NCBI GenBank assembly: GCA_039908345.1
Contig: JAMOBD010000022.1
Span: 1 to 40,004 of the forward strand
DNA length: 40,004 nt
Source of the DNA: Magnetospirillum sp. WYHS-4
GTDB lineage: Bacteria > Pseudomonadota > Alphaproteobacteria > Rhodospirillales > GLO-3
Reading direction: 5' to 3'
Shown in pieces: positions 8,346 through 16,200 of the stretch. The notes below the pieces were generated by a model. It was given only the letters and a program-made list of their open reading frames with translations. It had not been told where the DNA came from and did not search any database. Position numbers and translations under genes: made by a program. Positions within the stretch are counted from its first letter, which is position 1, and the number at the start of each line of letters is the position of its first letter.

Positions 8346-11345
8346 CTACCCCTTGACGATCATCCGGGTGCCGACGCCCCGGCTGCGCAGGCCGCCGTCC
8401 ACCCGGCCGGAGCGGATGGCCTGGTTCATCAGCGGCGCCAGGGTCACCACCAGGTCGCGTTCCGACGGGCCGCCGTCGCCGTCGCGCTCCTCGACGGATG
8501 CCGAGAGCGGCTGTCCGCCCTCGTTGACCAGGGTAAGGTTGACGATCAAGGGACCGCCCCCCGCACTCCCCCATGCGGCCGACGAGGCGCCGGCACGCCG
8601 GACGTTGTTGATGTGCCGGGGATCGGCTTCCGTGAGGACTTCCTCGTTCTTCAGGATGACCGCCGCCATTTCGTCCGACCGCAGTTTCGGCGGCGGCGTA
8701 TATCCGGAATGGAAACGCGGCGCGTCGTCGTACCAGGCCGGATCGACCAGGCGCGGCGCGCCGTCGCGCCCAAGTCCTCCCTTATGGTTCTGGACGCCCC
8801 AGATCGCCCCCAGCTGGTCGCTGAACCCGGTCGACACGCCGGGGCTGGAGGCATAGCCCGAGCCACCGCCGCCGCCGAAGCCGCCCAGCAGCCAGTCGAT
8901 GGCCCCGTCGAAGATCGGCATGGCGAACTTGTCGACCATGCGCCCGACCAGCCGGCGGGAAAACTCGTTGAGGATGGCGAGCACCCCGTCCGCCATGGTC
9001 CGGGTCTGCATGATGACGTCGACGGACGTCTCCCGGAAGGACCGCCGCACCGCCATGGTGTCGTCGTAGATCTGCCGGGCGGCGTTGCGCCCTTCCGCTT
9101 GGATGTCCAGGTAGGCGAGATTGAGCCCGTCGCGCCATTCCGTGGACGCCGCCAGCTTGCGGCGCTCCGCGTCTTCCCAGATCCGGGTGATCTCCTCGGT
9201 CGTGGCGCCCAGGCGGCGCATCTCCTCCATGACCTCGCGCAGGCCCTCCGCCTCCCGGTCGTAGGTGAGCGACGGGGAGGCGGCGACGGCGCGCTGCGTG
9301 ATGGACTGGCGGTAACGGTCGGCATCGGCGGAGCGGATCAGGGCGGCGGCGACATCCTTCTCGGCCGCCGTCAGGTTCTTGGCCTCCAGGGCGCGCAACC
9401 GCACCTGGATGGTCGCCTCCCGCATGGCGCCGGTGCCCTGGGCGGTGGCGTCGGCCAGATCACGCGCCGCCAGAGCCTCCTCGTTCAGGCCCTTCAGGGT
9501 CTCGCCGGCGGCCAGGTCGCGCTTGACCTGCTCGACGCGGGCGTAGGCTTCGCCCAGCCGCCGGGCGGCATCCGCCCCCACCTGGGCGGCCTGCGCCTCT
9601 TCGAATGTGGCCCGCTGGGCCGCCAGCCTGGCTTCCGTCGATCCCTGGAGGGATCCGATCAGCCGGCGTTGCGCCGCTTCCTCTCGCGCTAAGGCCTGCA
9701 CCGCCTGGTTGACCGCGTCGGCCTGTTCAGCCCCGGCCAGTCCCACCAGCCCCCGCTTGGCCTCAGCGGCGTCCCCTTCCGTCAGCTTGCGGTCGCGGGC
9801 GACGTTCTCGGCCTGGATCACCGCCTGCACCGCCGGACGGGCCGGCACCGGCGCGGCCAGGACCCGGCGCCGTTCGGCGATCCCGTCCAGGATGTCGGAC
9901 AGCGCCTTGCCGGAGGCCTCGTTGGCGCCCTGGGCAGCCGTGGATACGGTGCTGGTCGCCTGTCCCTGGAGGGCGGCCAATTCCTTCCGCAGCCGGGCGA
10001 TCCGTTCTTCGGTCGCCTGGAGTTCGAAATTCCAGGCCTCCCCGGACGCCTGCATCTTCTCCCGCAGGTCGGCCAGGTTGGCTTCCTCGTGGGCCAGGAG
10101 CAGCTTGGTGTTGTCCAATTGCCAGCCGACGGTGGGGGCCGGCGCCGCCAGGGACTTGCCGGCGATGTTGGCCAGTCCTTGCAGGGCTCCCGTCAGTCCC
10201 TTGATGACGCTCTGGGCCGTGTCGGAGTTGGCGACCCGGTCGAGGAAGTCCGACCAGGCGTTGGCCAGGTCCCGCGTCGCCTTGGCGGCGCTGCCCATCC
10301 CTTCGTCGGCCAAGCCTTTCATCCGGCCTTTGAGCCGGTCCATGGCCAGCTGCATCGCCTCGGCCTGGCGGCCCTGTTCCGTCATCGTCCGGATCTGGTC
10401 GAGCTCGCTCCGTGTGAGGAACCCGAGGGCATCATCCAACTGCCGCACGCCCTGGTACCCGCCCTCGAAGGCCTTGGCCAGGCTGTCGGTGACCGCCGCC
10501 AGGTCCTGCCCGGTCGCAACGGCCAGGTCCACGCCGATGCCGAGGATGTCGGACATCGTCTGGCCGGAGAGCTGGCGGTGCCCGGCCAGCCCCTTGGCCG
10601 CGTCGAAGGTTTCAGCGCGGGAGAAAGGCCCCCGGCTGGCGGCCGTCTCGCTCATGCGCTTGAGTTGTTCGCCCGTGACGCCGGCGACATCACCCATGGC
10701 CTTGAGCGATACCGTGAGTTCCCGCGTGCGCGATTGGGTCTGGGCCATGTGGCTGGCTACCAGGACGGCACCGCCCGCCACCGCCGCGAGCGGCAGAGCG
10801 ACGCCGACGACGGCGGGGCGGAGCGCCAGGCCGAGCAGGTTGGAAAATCCGCCGACGGCGCCGGCCGCCTGCGGCACCTGCTGCATCATGACCAGGAAGG
10901 GGTTCTGGCCGCCGGCCAACTGAACCGCGATGTCCTGCAACTGGTAGCCCAGGTTGGTGACCTGGTGGGCCTGGAGCTTGACCGCCGCCGTCGCCCCGCC
11001 GGCCGCCTTTTCCATGCCGGCGATGGCCGCCGACGCGTTCGCCGCGCCTTTCCCGGCGCCGGACAAGGCGTCGAGCATCCCGGCCGCCTGTTTCCCCGCC
11101 GTCGATGCCCCGGCGCCGGTGTTGGCGATGGCCGCGCCCAGGTCCTTGATCGACCGGGCCCCGTCCCGGAGCCCGTCGACCGGGACGAAGGTCTTAAGCG
11201 GGTTCCCTGCCGCCTCCGCCGCCTTGCCCGCCTCCCCGACCGCCTTGCCGACCCCGGCCAGTTCGTCCTTGGCGGATTTGACTTCCTGGCGGAACTGCTT
11301 GGCCTCCGCCTTGAGTTCCATCGTCAGGGTGAAGTCGCCGCTCAT
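8346..11345 (-). CDS. Tail tape measure protein
   Basis: At 999 aa this is one of the two largest proteins in the phage. It is long, alpha-helical and rich in Ala, Gln and Lys, with a hydrophobic central patch (residues about 170-200, LRPAVVGVALPLAAVAGG), all typical of TMP_2-type tape measures. A Gly-rich stretch follows near residue 835. Tape length sets tail length; at about 0.15 nm per residue (general rule) the tail would be near 150 nm. The start at 11345 has a good site (GGAGG) and comes 4 bp after the frameshift-extension stop, the standard lambda G/GT-H order. Confidence 0.9.
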   Translation of the reverse strand: MSGDFTLTMELKAEAKQFRQEVKSAKDELAGVGKAVGEAGKAAEAAGNPLKTFVPVDGLRDGARSIKDLGAAIANTGAGASTAGKQAAGMLDALSGAGKGAANASAAIAGMEKAAGGATAAVKLQAHQVTNLGYQLQDIAVQLAGGQNPFLVMMQQVPQAAGAVGGFSNLLGLALRPAVVGVALPLAAVAGGAVLVASHMAQTQSRTRELTVSLKAMGDVAGVTGEQLKRMSETAASRGPFSRAETFDAAKGLAGHRQLSGQTMSDILGIGVDLAVATGQDLAAVTDSLAKAFEGGYQGVRQLDDALGFLTRSELDQIRTMTEQGRQAEAMQLAMDRLKGRMKGLADEGMGSAAKATRDLANAWSDFLDRVANSDTAQSVIKGLTGALQGLANIAGKSLAAPAPTVGWQLDNTKLLLAHEEANLADLREKMQASGEAWNFELQATEERIARLRKELAALQGQATSTVSTAAQGANEASGKALSDILDGIAERRRVLAAPVPARPAVQAVIQAENVARDRKLTEGDAAEAKRGLVGLAGAEQADAVNQAVQALAREEAAQRRLIGSLQGSTEARLAAQRATFEEAQAAQVGADAARRLGEAYARVEQVKRDLAAGETLKGLNEEALAARDLADATAQGTGAMREATIQVRLRALEAKNLTAAEKDVAAALIRSADADRYRQSITQRAVAASPSLTYDREAEGLREVMEEMRRLGATTEEITRIWEDAERRKLAASTEWRDGLNLAYLDIQAEGRNAARQIYDDTMAVRRSFRETSVDVIMQTRTMADGVLAILNEFSRRLVGRMVDKFAMPIFDGAIDWLLGGFGGGGGSGYASSPGVSTGFSDQLGAIWGVQNHKGGLGRDGAPRLVDPAWYDDAPRFHSGYTPPPKLRSDEMAAVILKNEEVLTEADPRHINNVRRAGASSAAWGSAGGGPLIVNLTLVNEGGQPLSASVEERDGDGGPSERDLVVTLAPLMNQAIRSGRVDGGLRSRGVGTRMIVKG

Positions 11346-11349
11346 TGGA

Positions 11350-11721
11350 CTACCTCCGCCTTGACCAGACTTCGAGCGCCGCGCCTTCCATGGCTCGCAA
11401 CTGGGCGAACAGCGCCGGCGTGGCCGCCATGCCCATCAGGACCAGCGTCGGCGGAATGGCCGCGTAGTCCAGCCCGGCCGCCCGCGCCCCCATCGGCCCG
11501 GCGATCCAGCGCCATTGGGTTCCGAGCGCGAGGAAGACGCGCAGCGCATCCCAGTTGTCGGGGTGCACCGCGAAGTCCTCGGGTTCCGGCGGCGTGGCGG
11601 CATCCAGCCATGCGGTGATCGCCTCTTCCGATGCGCCCAGGGCCCGGAGGGACGCGGCCGTATCGTCTTCGTCCGGCCCCTTGTCGTCGCCCCCCGCCCA
11701 GAGGCGGGCGGCCTCGATCAG
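11350..11721 (-). CDS. Tail assembly chaperone extension (GT-like, DUF1799) made by -1 frameshift
   Basis: This frame has no convincing start of its own but is open back through the end of the upstream chaperone gene. A slippery heptamer GGGAAAC (minus strand, 11721..11727) sits directly before that gene's TGA; a -1 slip there continues as LIEAARLWAGG and adds 123 residues. The extension contains HPDNWDALRVFLALGTQWRW and GLDY, typical of DUF1799. The fusion would be about 230 aa. In lambda the G/GT pair coats the tape measure during tail assembly. A short internal GTG start (11568) exists but would lose the domain's first half. Confidence 0.8.
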   Translation of the reverse strand: MIEAARLWAGGDDKGPDEDDTAASLRALGASEEAITAWLDAATPPEPEDFAVHPDNWDALRVFLALGTQWRWIAGPMGARAAGLDYAAIPPTLVLMGMAATPALFAQLRAMEGAALEVWSRRR

Positions 11722-12041
11722 TTTCCCCTGGCGATCCCGCCGATGGCCGCGCCGTAGGCCAGGGCCAGCGCGCGCCGGACATAGGGGATTTCGAGCAGCC
11801 GGGCGACGTTGTCCGGGGTAAAGGCCATGTCGCGGATTTCGCCCCCGGCGGCTTCTTCCATCAAGCCGGTCCAGCCGCGCAGGACATCCCGGACGAGGCT
11901 CTTGTCGTCGGCGGCGGCATCGAGCGCGCCCTGATCCACGGCGACAAATCGCGCCGTGAAGGTGGCGGGCTTTCCGCCCGGCACGTTGACGGCGACCTCG
12001 ACCTCGAACTCGAATTCCTTGCGCAGCACGAAGGCAGTCAT
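11718..12041 (-). CDS. Tail assembly chaperone (lambda G-like)
   Basis: The 107-aa protein begins with a beta-rich segment (VLRKEFEFEVEVAVNVPGGK) and ends ALAYGAAIGGIARGN. Its position between tail tube and tape measure is that of lambda G. The stop TGA follows the slippery sequence G-GGA-AAC, so a fraction of ribosomes should shift into the DUF1799 frame. It would act in the cytoplasm to keep the tape measure soluble and is not expected in virions. Confidence 0.8.
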   Translation of the reverse strand: MTAFVLRKEFEFEVEVAVNVPGGKPATFTARFVAVDQGALDAAADDKSLVRDVLRGWTGLMEEAAGGEIRDMAFTPDNVARLLEIPYVRRALALAYGAAIGGIARGN

Positions 12042-12052
12042 GGGGGCGATCC

Positions 12053-12985
12053 TTACTTGACGGTGATGGAGATTTCGTCGTCGCCGGCGTCCGACGGCAC
12101 CAGGGCCAGGTCCATGCCCAGCATCTGGACGCCGTCGCTGTCGGCGTATTTCGGGTTCAACACCTGGACGTTGCCGGCGTCGATCTGCACGATGTTGCCG
12201 GCGGTGGTGCCGTGGATCAGTTGCAGGGCGCCCAGGGTGGCCGCCTTGGCGGTGGTGAAATAATTCTTCGCCGCGACGCCGGGATCCTCGATCTGGATGC
12301 GCCCGGTGGGCTTCCGGTCGGTGATCTCCACGCTTTCGGCGCCGACCAGGGCGCGGAAGACCACCTGGTTGGCCAGGTCGATGGAGATCGTCTCCATGGG
12401 CGAGGCGATGCCGTGCAGCGTGATGGTCGGGGTGTGCGCCTTCGAGCCCGGCACCGGCGCCTTGAAGGCCGTGGTATCGGCGGCAGGAAGGGCCCCGGCG
12501 ACGGGATCGGACCAGATGCCCCGGCCGGTGAACGACAGCATGGGGATCTGCTTGGCCGTCAGGTCCATGGACACCGACCCGCGCCAGCCCAGCAGCTTGT
12601 GCAGGTTGCCGTCCTTGTAGATATAGAGCGTCACGCTCTCGATCCCCTCGGACACGGGGTCGTAGACCACCTCGGTAGCCGGCGTGACGGTTTCGGCGAA
12701 GGCACAGGCGCGCAGCAGCACGCCGTAGGCCGGGGCGGTGCCGGCGGCGCCGGCTCCCGCCATCTCCACCTTGAAGGTGCAGGAGACGTGGGCGCCCACC
12801 GGGATCTGCTGGTCGTTGCCGAAATGGGGCCGGACCAGGTTCCGCGAGACGTTCTCGCCTTCCAGCGGGACGATCTCCAGACCGGTCACCAGCATGGCGT
12901 TGGCGGCGCCCGTGGGGCCGGCATCGGTCCCGTAGGTGGTTTCGATCTTGGCCAGCAGGGCCTGCTTGCGAGTGCGCAGCGACAT
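12053..12985 (-). CDS. Major tail tube protein
   Basis: The 310-aa protein starts MSLRTRKQALLAKIETTYGT and reads as a phage tail tube protein, with beta-strand segments through residues 30-300 (for example TCTFKVEMAGAG-like and IESVTLYIYKDGNLHKLLGW regions). It is preceded by GGAGTAACC and follows the 44-aa gene. No sheath gene is adjacent, so it forms a flexible non-contractile tail. It should be one of the most abundant virion proteins. Confidence 0.8.
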   Translation of the reverse strand: MSLRTRKQALLAKIETTYGTDAGPTGAANAMLVTGLEIVPLEGENVSRNLVRPHFGNDQQIPVGAHVSCTFKVEMAGAGAAGTAPAYGVLLRACAFAETVTPATEVVYDPVSEGIESVTLYIYKDGNLHKLLGWRGSVSMDLTAKQIPMLSFTGRGIWSDPVAGALPAADTTAFKAPVPGSKAHTPTITLHGIASPMETISIDLANQVVFRALVGAESVEITDRKPTGRIQIEDPGVAAKNYFTTAKAATLGALQLIHGTTAGNIVQIDAGNVQVLNPKYADSDGVQMLGMDLALVPSDAGDDEISITVK

Positions 12986-12991
12986 GGTCGG

Positions 12992-13126
12992 TTACTCCTT
13001 CTTCTTGCTGACCTTCGGGGTCGGCGCGGCCTCGGGCTCGACTTCCGCCTTCGGGGGCATGCCGGTGCGTTCGACCAGTTCCAGGCTCCCGTCCGGTTTC
13101 CTCACGTAGCTTCCGCCTTCCCGCAT
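12992..13126 (-). CDS. Small phage protein, 44 aa
   Basis: Begins MREGGSYVRKPDGSLELVER and ends in a lysine run (VSKKKE). It has a strong ribosome site (GGAGG, 6 bases before ATG) and fits tightly between the Gp37-like and tube genes. Small proteins with a similar YVRKPDG start occur at this place in many Mu-like phages; some belong to DUF2635-type families. Function is unknown. Confidence 0.7.
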   Translation of the reverse strand: MREGGSYVRKPDGSLELVERTGMPPKAEVEPEAAPTPKVSKKKE

Positions 13127-13135
13127 GCGTGCCTC

Positions 13136-13552
13136 CTACTCGGATCGGATCAAGGTTTCGGTGACGTATTGATCCAACCACCAGACCGTTCCGGCCTTCA
13201 GGTCGATCAGTCTGCCGCCCCGGTACTCGATGGGTTCGCGGCCGGACGGCGCCCAGCCCAGCACGGCGGCCCGCACGGCATCCCTGGTGGCGCCGAGGGC
13301 GTCCACCCCCTTCGCTCCGGTCTTGTCGTTGGGCGCCTTGACGGCGATCACGATGGCGAATTGTTCGGTGACCATCTGGGAGACGATGGTGGCCATGCCG
13401 CTGGGCTTGGCGCTGTCGCCCACCGGGATTACCCAGGCGCAGGGGGCCTGGGGCGCCCCGTCCAGGGCGGCCAGGTCGAGGGCGCCCTCGACGGCCCGCA
13501 GCACGTCGCGGCCGACTTCCTGCTTCAATCTGGCGACGATGCCCCCGATCAT
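13136..13552 (-). CDS. Gp37/DUF1834-like tail terminator or completion protein
   Basis: The 138-aa protein (MIGGIVARLKQEVGRDVLRA, later VTEQFAIVIAVKAPNDKTG) follows gpG and precedes the tail genes, the position of Mu-like Gp37, which is thought to cap the tail or join it to the head. It overlaps gpG as ATGA. The alternation of helix and strand fits tail-terminator folds. Family is assigned by position and general pattern. Confidence 0.65.
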   Translation of the reverse strand: MIGGIVARLKQEVGRDVLRAVEGALDLAALDGAPQAPCAWVIPVGDSAKPSGMATIVSQMVTEQFAIVIAVKAPNDKTGAKGVDALGATRDAVRAAVLGWAPSGREPIEYRGGRLIDLKAGTVWWLDQYVTETLIRSE

Positions 13553-14046
13553 GCCATGGCCCTTTCGATATGGTCGCGCACGATGACGGCGATTTCGGCT
13601 TTGTCGTCGGCATCGAGTCCCAGGAAGGGACGGGCCGGGATGGTCACCGAATTGCGCAGCACCTTGCCGGCGCCCGACCCGAACGCCAGGGCCTTGCCCT
13701 TCTTGGCCCGGATGGTGCCGCCGAACTGGTGGATCGCCCCGTAGATGACGTTGGTGCCCACATCCACGGAATCGGCATGGGCAAGGTGGGTGACGGACTG
13801 CATCAACCGGCCGCTGTCCACCAGGGTCTGGCCGCCGCCCTTGGATTCCTCGACCCGCCGCGACGGCTTCCAGGGCTTGCCGTCCGGCCCCCGGCCCAGC
13901 TCGAAGCGGCGCTGGATCGCGGCGACCAGGTGGCCGCCGATGTCGTCCATGGCCGGGGTCAGGTCCTCGGCGGCCGCGATCACCCGGTCGAGCACCTTGG
14001 CGGCGCCAGCATCCTGGATGTCGATGGACAGGGTGATGCCGGTCAT
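13549..14046 (-). CDS. Phage virion morphogenesis protein (Mu gpG-like)
   Basis: This 165-aa protein carries the gpG/PF05069 pattern: helical start with DLTPAMDDIGGHLVAAIQRR, then GKPWKPSRRV, LVDSGRLMQSVTH, VGTNVIYGAIHQFGGTI and a C-terminal PARPFLGL. gpG-family proteins act in head-tail joining or tail completion. It overlaps DUF1320 upstream and Gp37 downstream as ATGA. Confidence 0.85.
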   Translation of the reverse strand: MTGITLSIDIQDAGAAKVLDRVIAAAEDLTPAMDDIGGHLVAAIQRRFELGRGPDGKPWKPSRRVEESKGGGQTLVDSGRLMQSVTHLAHADSVDVGTNVIYGAIHQFGGTIRAKKGKALAFGSGAGKVLRNSVTIPARPFLGLDADDKAEIAVIVRDHIERAMA

Positions 14047-14471
14047 CGGTAGTCCGCCATCGCATCGCCACCGAAGGCCAAGTTGGGCGCCACGGCCCGC
14101 ACCGCCCCCGTGGTGCCGCCGGCAGGCTCCTCGCCGCCGGCCTGCAGCGTCATCCGGCCTGCCGAAATATCCTTGAGCAGCCGGATGGCGTCGTCGTAGC
14201 GGGCCTTGGGCTCGCCCTCGGCGCTGTCGGTATGCAAGCGGTACCGCGCGATATCGCCGCATAGGGTAACCAGCAGAGAGGGCACGGAGGCCAGCGGCAG
14301 GGCGTAGCGCCCGGCCAGGTAACCGTTGATCAGCTGGGAGGCATCGTCCAGCGCCTTGGCCGCCACCGTCGCATCGACCGCCCCGGCCGGCGGATCGGCC
14401 CGGTCGGTCAAGGCGATCAGTTCGGCTTCGCCGAACCGGTCGGTCAGATCCTGGACGGTCGCGTAGGCCAT
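14043..14471 (-). CDS. DUF1320 head-tail connector protein (Mu gp36-like)
   Basis: The 142-aa product starts MAYATVQDLTDRFGEAELIA, the signature opening of DUF1320, followed by ALDDASQLINGYLAGRYALP and YRLHTDSAEGEPKARYDDAI. The family forms an adaptor ring below the portal. It sits after the capsid genes and is coupled to gpG by ATGA. Confidence 0.9.
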   Translation of the reverse strand: MAYATVQDLTDRFGEAELIALTDRADPPAGAVDATVAAKALDDASQLINGYLAGRYALPLASVPSLLVTLCGDIARYRLHTDSAEGEPKARYDDAIRLLKDISAGRMTLQAGGEEPAGGTTGAVRAVAPNLAFGGDAMADYR

Positions 14472-14552
14472 CTAGTCGGGCTCCTGTTCGGGCGGTTGGG
14501 AGGTCGGTGGCGTACTTGGCGCTTGCCGGATGGGGGATTTCCTCAGCCTCAC
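14472..14552 (-). CDS. Possible 26-aa proline-rich peptide
   Basis: In the 123-bp gap between the connector and the capsid-side gene, a GTG at 14552 follows GGGGGA and opens a frame reading VRLRKSPIRQAPSTPPTSQP with an acidic end. Its TAG abuts the ATG of DUF1320. The spacing fits an operon member, but short proline-rich frames are common in this GC-rich DNA, so support is weak. Confidence 0.3.
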   Translation of the reverse strand: MRLRKSPIRQAPSTPPTSQPPEQEPD

Positions 14553-14594
14553 ATCCCCCGCGCTGACCGATCCGCCTCCCCTCTCCGCCAGGTA

Positions 14595-14816
14595 TTACTT
14601 CGCCTTCTTCTTCTTCAGCTTGGGTTCCGGGTCGGAGTGCAAATTTGCACCCTCGCTCGGCGGGGGCTCGGCATCCGGGGACGGGCCGGGGATGGCTTCC
14701 AGCCGGCCGGCCCGGACATGCTCCAGGGCGGCGGTTTCTTCCACTTCGACCTCCGCCCCCGGCTTCCGGAGGCGGCCGTCGTAGTGGACCGCTGACAGCA
14801 CGCGATATCGAGCCAT
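14595..14816 (-). CDS. Small conserved phage protein with C-terminal lysine tail
   Basis: A 73-aa protein (MARYRVLSAVHYDGRLRKPG, then VEVEETAALEHVRAGRLEAI) with a short beta-rich domain typical of small proteins next to major capsid genes, and a basic tail PKLKKKKAK. Function is unknown; the domain recalls small head proteins. Its coding sequence contains the palindrome GTGCAAATTTGCAC, here encoding ANLHS, which also occurs in the methyltransferase gene at 26797. Confidence 0.75.
   Translation of the reverse strand: MARYRVLSAVHYDGRLRKPGAEVEVEETAALEHVRAGRLEAIPGPSPDAEPPPSEGANLHSDPEPKLKKKKAK
14637..14650. repeat. Palindrome GTGCAAATTTGCAC, copy 1
   Basis: A perfect 14-bp palindrome inside the 73-aa gene near the capsid gene, coding ANLH. 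The same core is found at 26799..26812. It is A+T-rich in a very GC-rich setting. Confidence 0.8.
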
Positions 14817-14828
14817 GGCGCCGTCCCC

Positions 14829-15755
14829 TTATTCGTCGACGACGGTCTGGATCAGGAACCCGGCGTCGGCGCCGACCATTTCGGCCGACCATTCGTCGGT
14901 GTAGGGATAGATCCAGGACTTGGCGTTGTTGTCGTAGTAGGTCTGTTCGACCACCGGCATGCCGTTCAGGCGATAGGTATAACCGAAGGACGGCACCATC
15001 CAGTTCGACTCGCCGGCGGGCGGAACCCAGGCCAACACCGCGTCGCGGCCCCAGACCTCCACGAAGATCCCGGCCACGGGGTCCCAGTAGACCATCTTGC
15101 CGACCACCACCCGGTCGACACCGAAGTACTTGGCCAGCATCGCTTCCGTCAACGAATCGGACGAGGTGTACTTGAGCTTTTCCAGCAGCTTCGGGTGATC
15201 GTCCAGGGCGTCGAAGACCTTGGGTCCCAACACCATGGTGTTGGGATCGCGCCCGGCGGACAGCCGGATCGCGGCCTTGCCGGCCTTCACGATGGCCTTG
15301 GGGTCGGAATCCGGATCGTTCCACCGGCTGGTGCCGGCCAGCGCGACCTTGTGGTTGGCATCGTAGTTGGCGGCGTCGCGGGCCTTGGTGGCCTGGTCGA
15401 CCTCCTGTTCCAGGCTGATCGAACCCTGGACCACCCGCACGGCCGATCCGGCCATGTCGATGCCGGGGGCTTCCTCGAGATGTTCGCGCGGAACCTGGCC
15501 CTCCAGCGAAGACTGTTCGAGCGAGAACTTCTCGCCTTCGTAGCCGAAGTTGACCCGCTTGGTCGCGGCGCCGGGGGCGCGCTTGGAGTTGTAGAGCTGG
15601 AAGGATTCCTTGCCGAACTCCAGGCGCTTGCCGGCCCGCTTGGGCACGCCCGTGTAGGGGAACAGGTAGATACCGGCCGCTTGGCCGTTGGTGTAGCCGC
15701 GTGCCTGCGTGGTCAGGATTGGATCGACGACGCGGACTTGCTCAAGGTTGGGCAT
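14829..15755 (-). CDS. Major capsid protein
   Basis: The 308-aa protein lies between the DUF2190 protein and the connector, where Mu-like phages have the coat protein. It reads MPNLEQVRVVDPILTTQARG, then YLFPYTGVPKRAGKRLEFGK, GRDPNTMVLGPKVFDALDDH and SFGYTYRLNGMPVVEQTYYD, segments typical of the capsid family with the HK97 fold. A strong site (GGGAG) precedes ATG 15755. It should be the most abundant virion protein. Confidence 0.85.
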   Translation of the reverse strand: MPNLEQVRVVDPILTTQARGYTNGQAAGIYLFPYTGVPKRAGKRLEFGKESFQLYNSKRAPGAATKRVNFGYEGEKFSLEQSSLEGQVPREHLEEAPGIDMAGSAVRVVQGSISLEQEVDQATKARDAANYDANHKVALAGTSRWNDPDSDPKAIVKAGKAAIRLSAGRDPNTMVLGPKVFDALDDHPKLLEKLKYTSSDSLTEAMLAKYFGVDRVVVGKMVYWDPVAGIFVEVWGRDAVLAWVPPAGESNWMVPSFGYTYRLNGMPVVEQTYYDNNAKSWIYPYTDEWSAEMVGADAGFLIQTVVDE

Positions 15756-15770
15756 GGTGGACTCCCTCGG

Positions 15771-16190
15771 TTAGCGGCGCAGCAGGACTTCGATGCGCTG
15801 GCCCGGCCCGGCGGCCGCCTGCAAGGCATCGGCGAAGATGAATTCGGGCAGGTCGGCGCCTTCCAGCACCGCCGCTCCGTTGGCGGCACCGGAAGTCACG
15901 GGGGTGGCGCCGGCCGCGACGGCCAGGGCCCCGGTGGATGGCATGGCCCGGCCCTGGTTGTCGCAGATCAGGCTGTCGCCGACGGCGATCTGCGCCCCGG
16001 ACTCGACGATGGCCGTGCCGATGACGGTCACGGCCAGCAGCTTGCCGGCCTCCGCGTCGGCACGGGCCACGCCCAAAATCTTGTCGCCCTGGGCGGACAC
16101 CTGGGCGCCGCCGAAGGTGACGCACCGCCCTTCGGCGATGGCACCGGCGGCACGGACGGTATTGGAAAGAAGGTCGCGAGCCTGGGTCAT
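15771..16190 (-). CDS. DUF2190 capsid decoration/cement protein
   Basis: The 139-aa protein has the beta-rich DUF2190 pattern (GDKILGVARADAEAGKLLAV, GAQIAVGDSLICDNQGRAMP). Members sit between protease/scaffold and major capsid genes and are thought to stabilise the head surface. Spacing to both neighbours is 10-15 bp, consistent with one operon. Confidence 0.8.
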   Translation of the reverse strand: MTQARDLLSNTVRAAGAIAEGRCVTFGGAQVSAQGDKILGVARADAEAGKLLAVTVIGTAIVESGAQIAVGDSLICDNQGRAMPSTGALAVAAGATPVTSGAANGAAVLEGADLPEFIFADALQAAAGPGQRIEVLLRR

Positions 16191-16200
16191 GTCGAATTCC

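Noticed and set aside
11342-13552. Contractile tail (sheath) genes
   Set aside because: Between gpG/Gp37 and the tape measure there is only a 44-aa gene, a tube protein and the chaperone pair. No sheath-sized gene fits.
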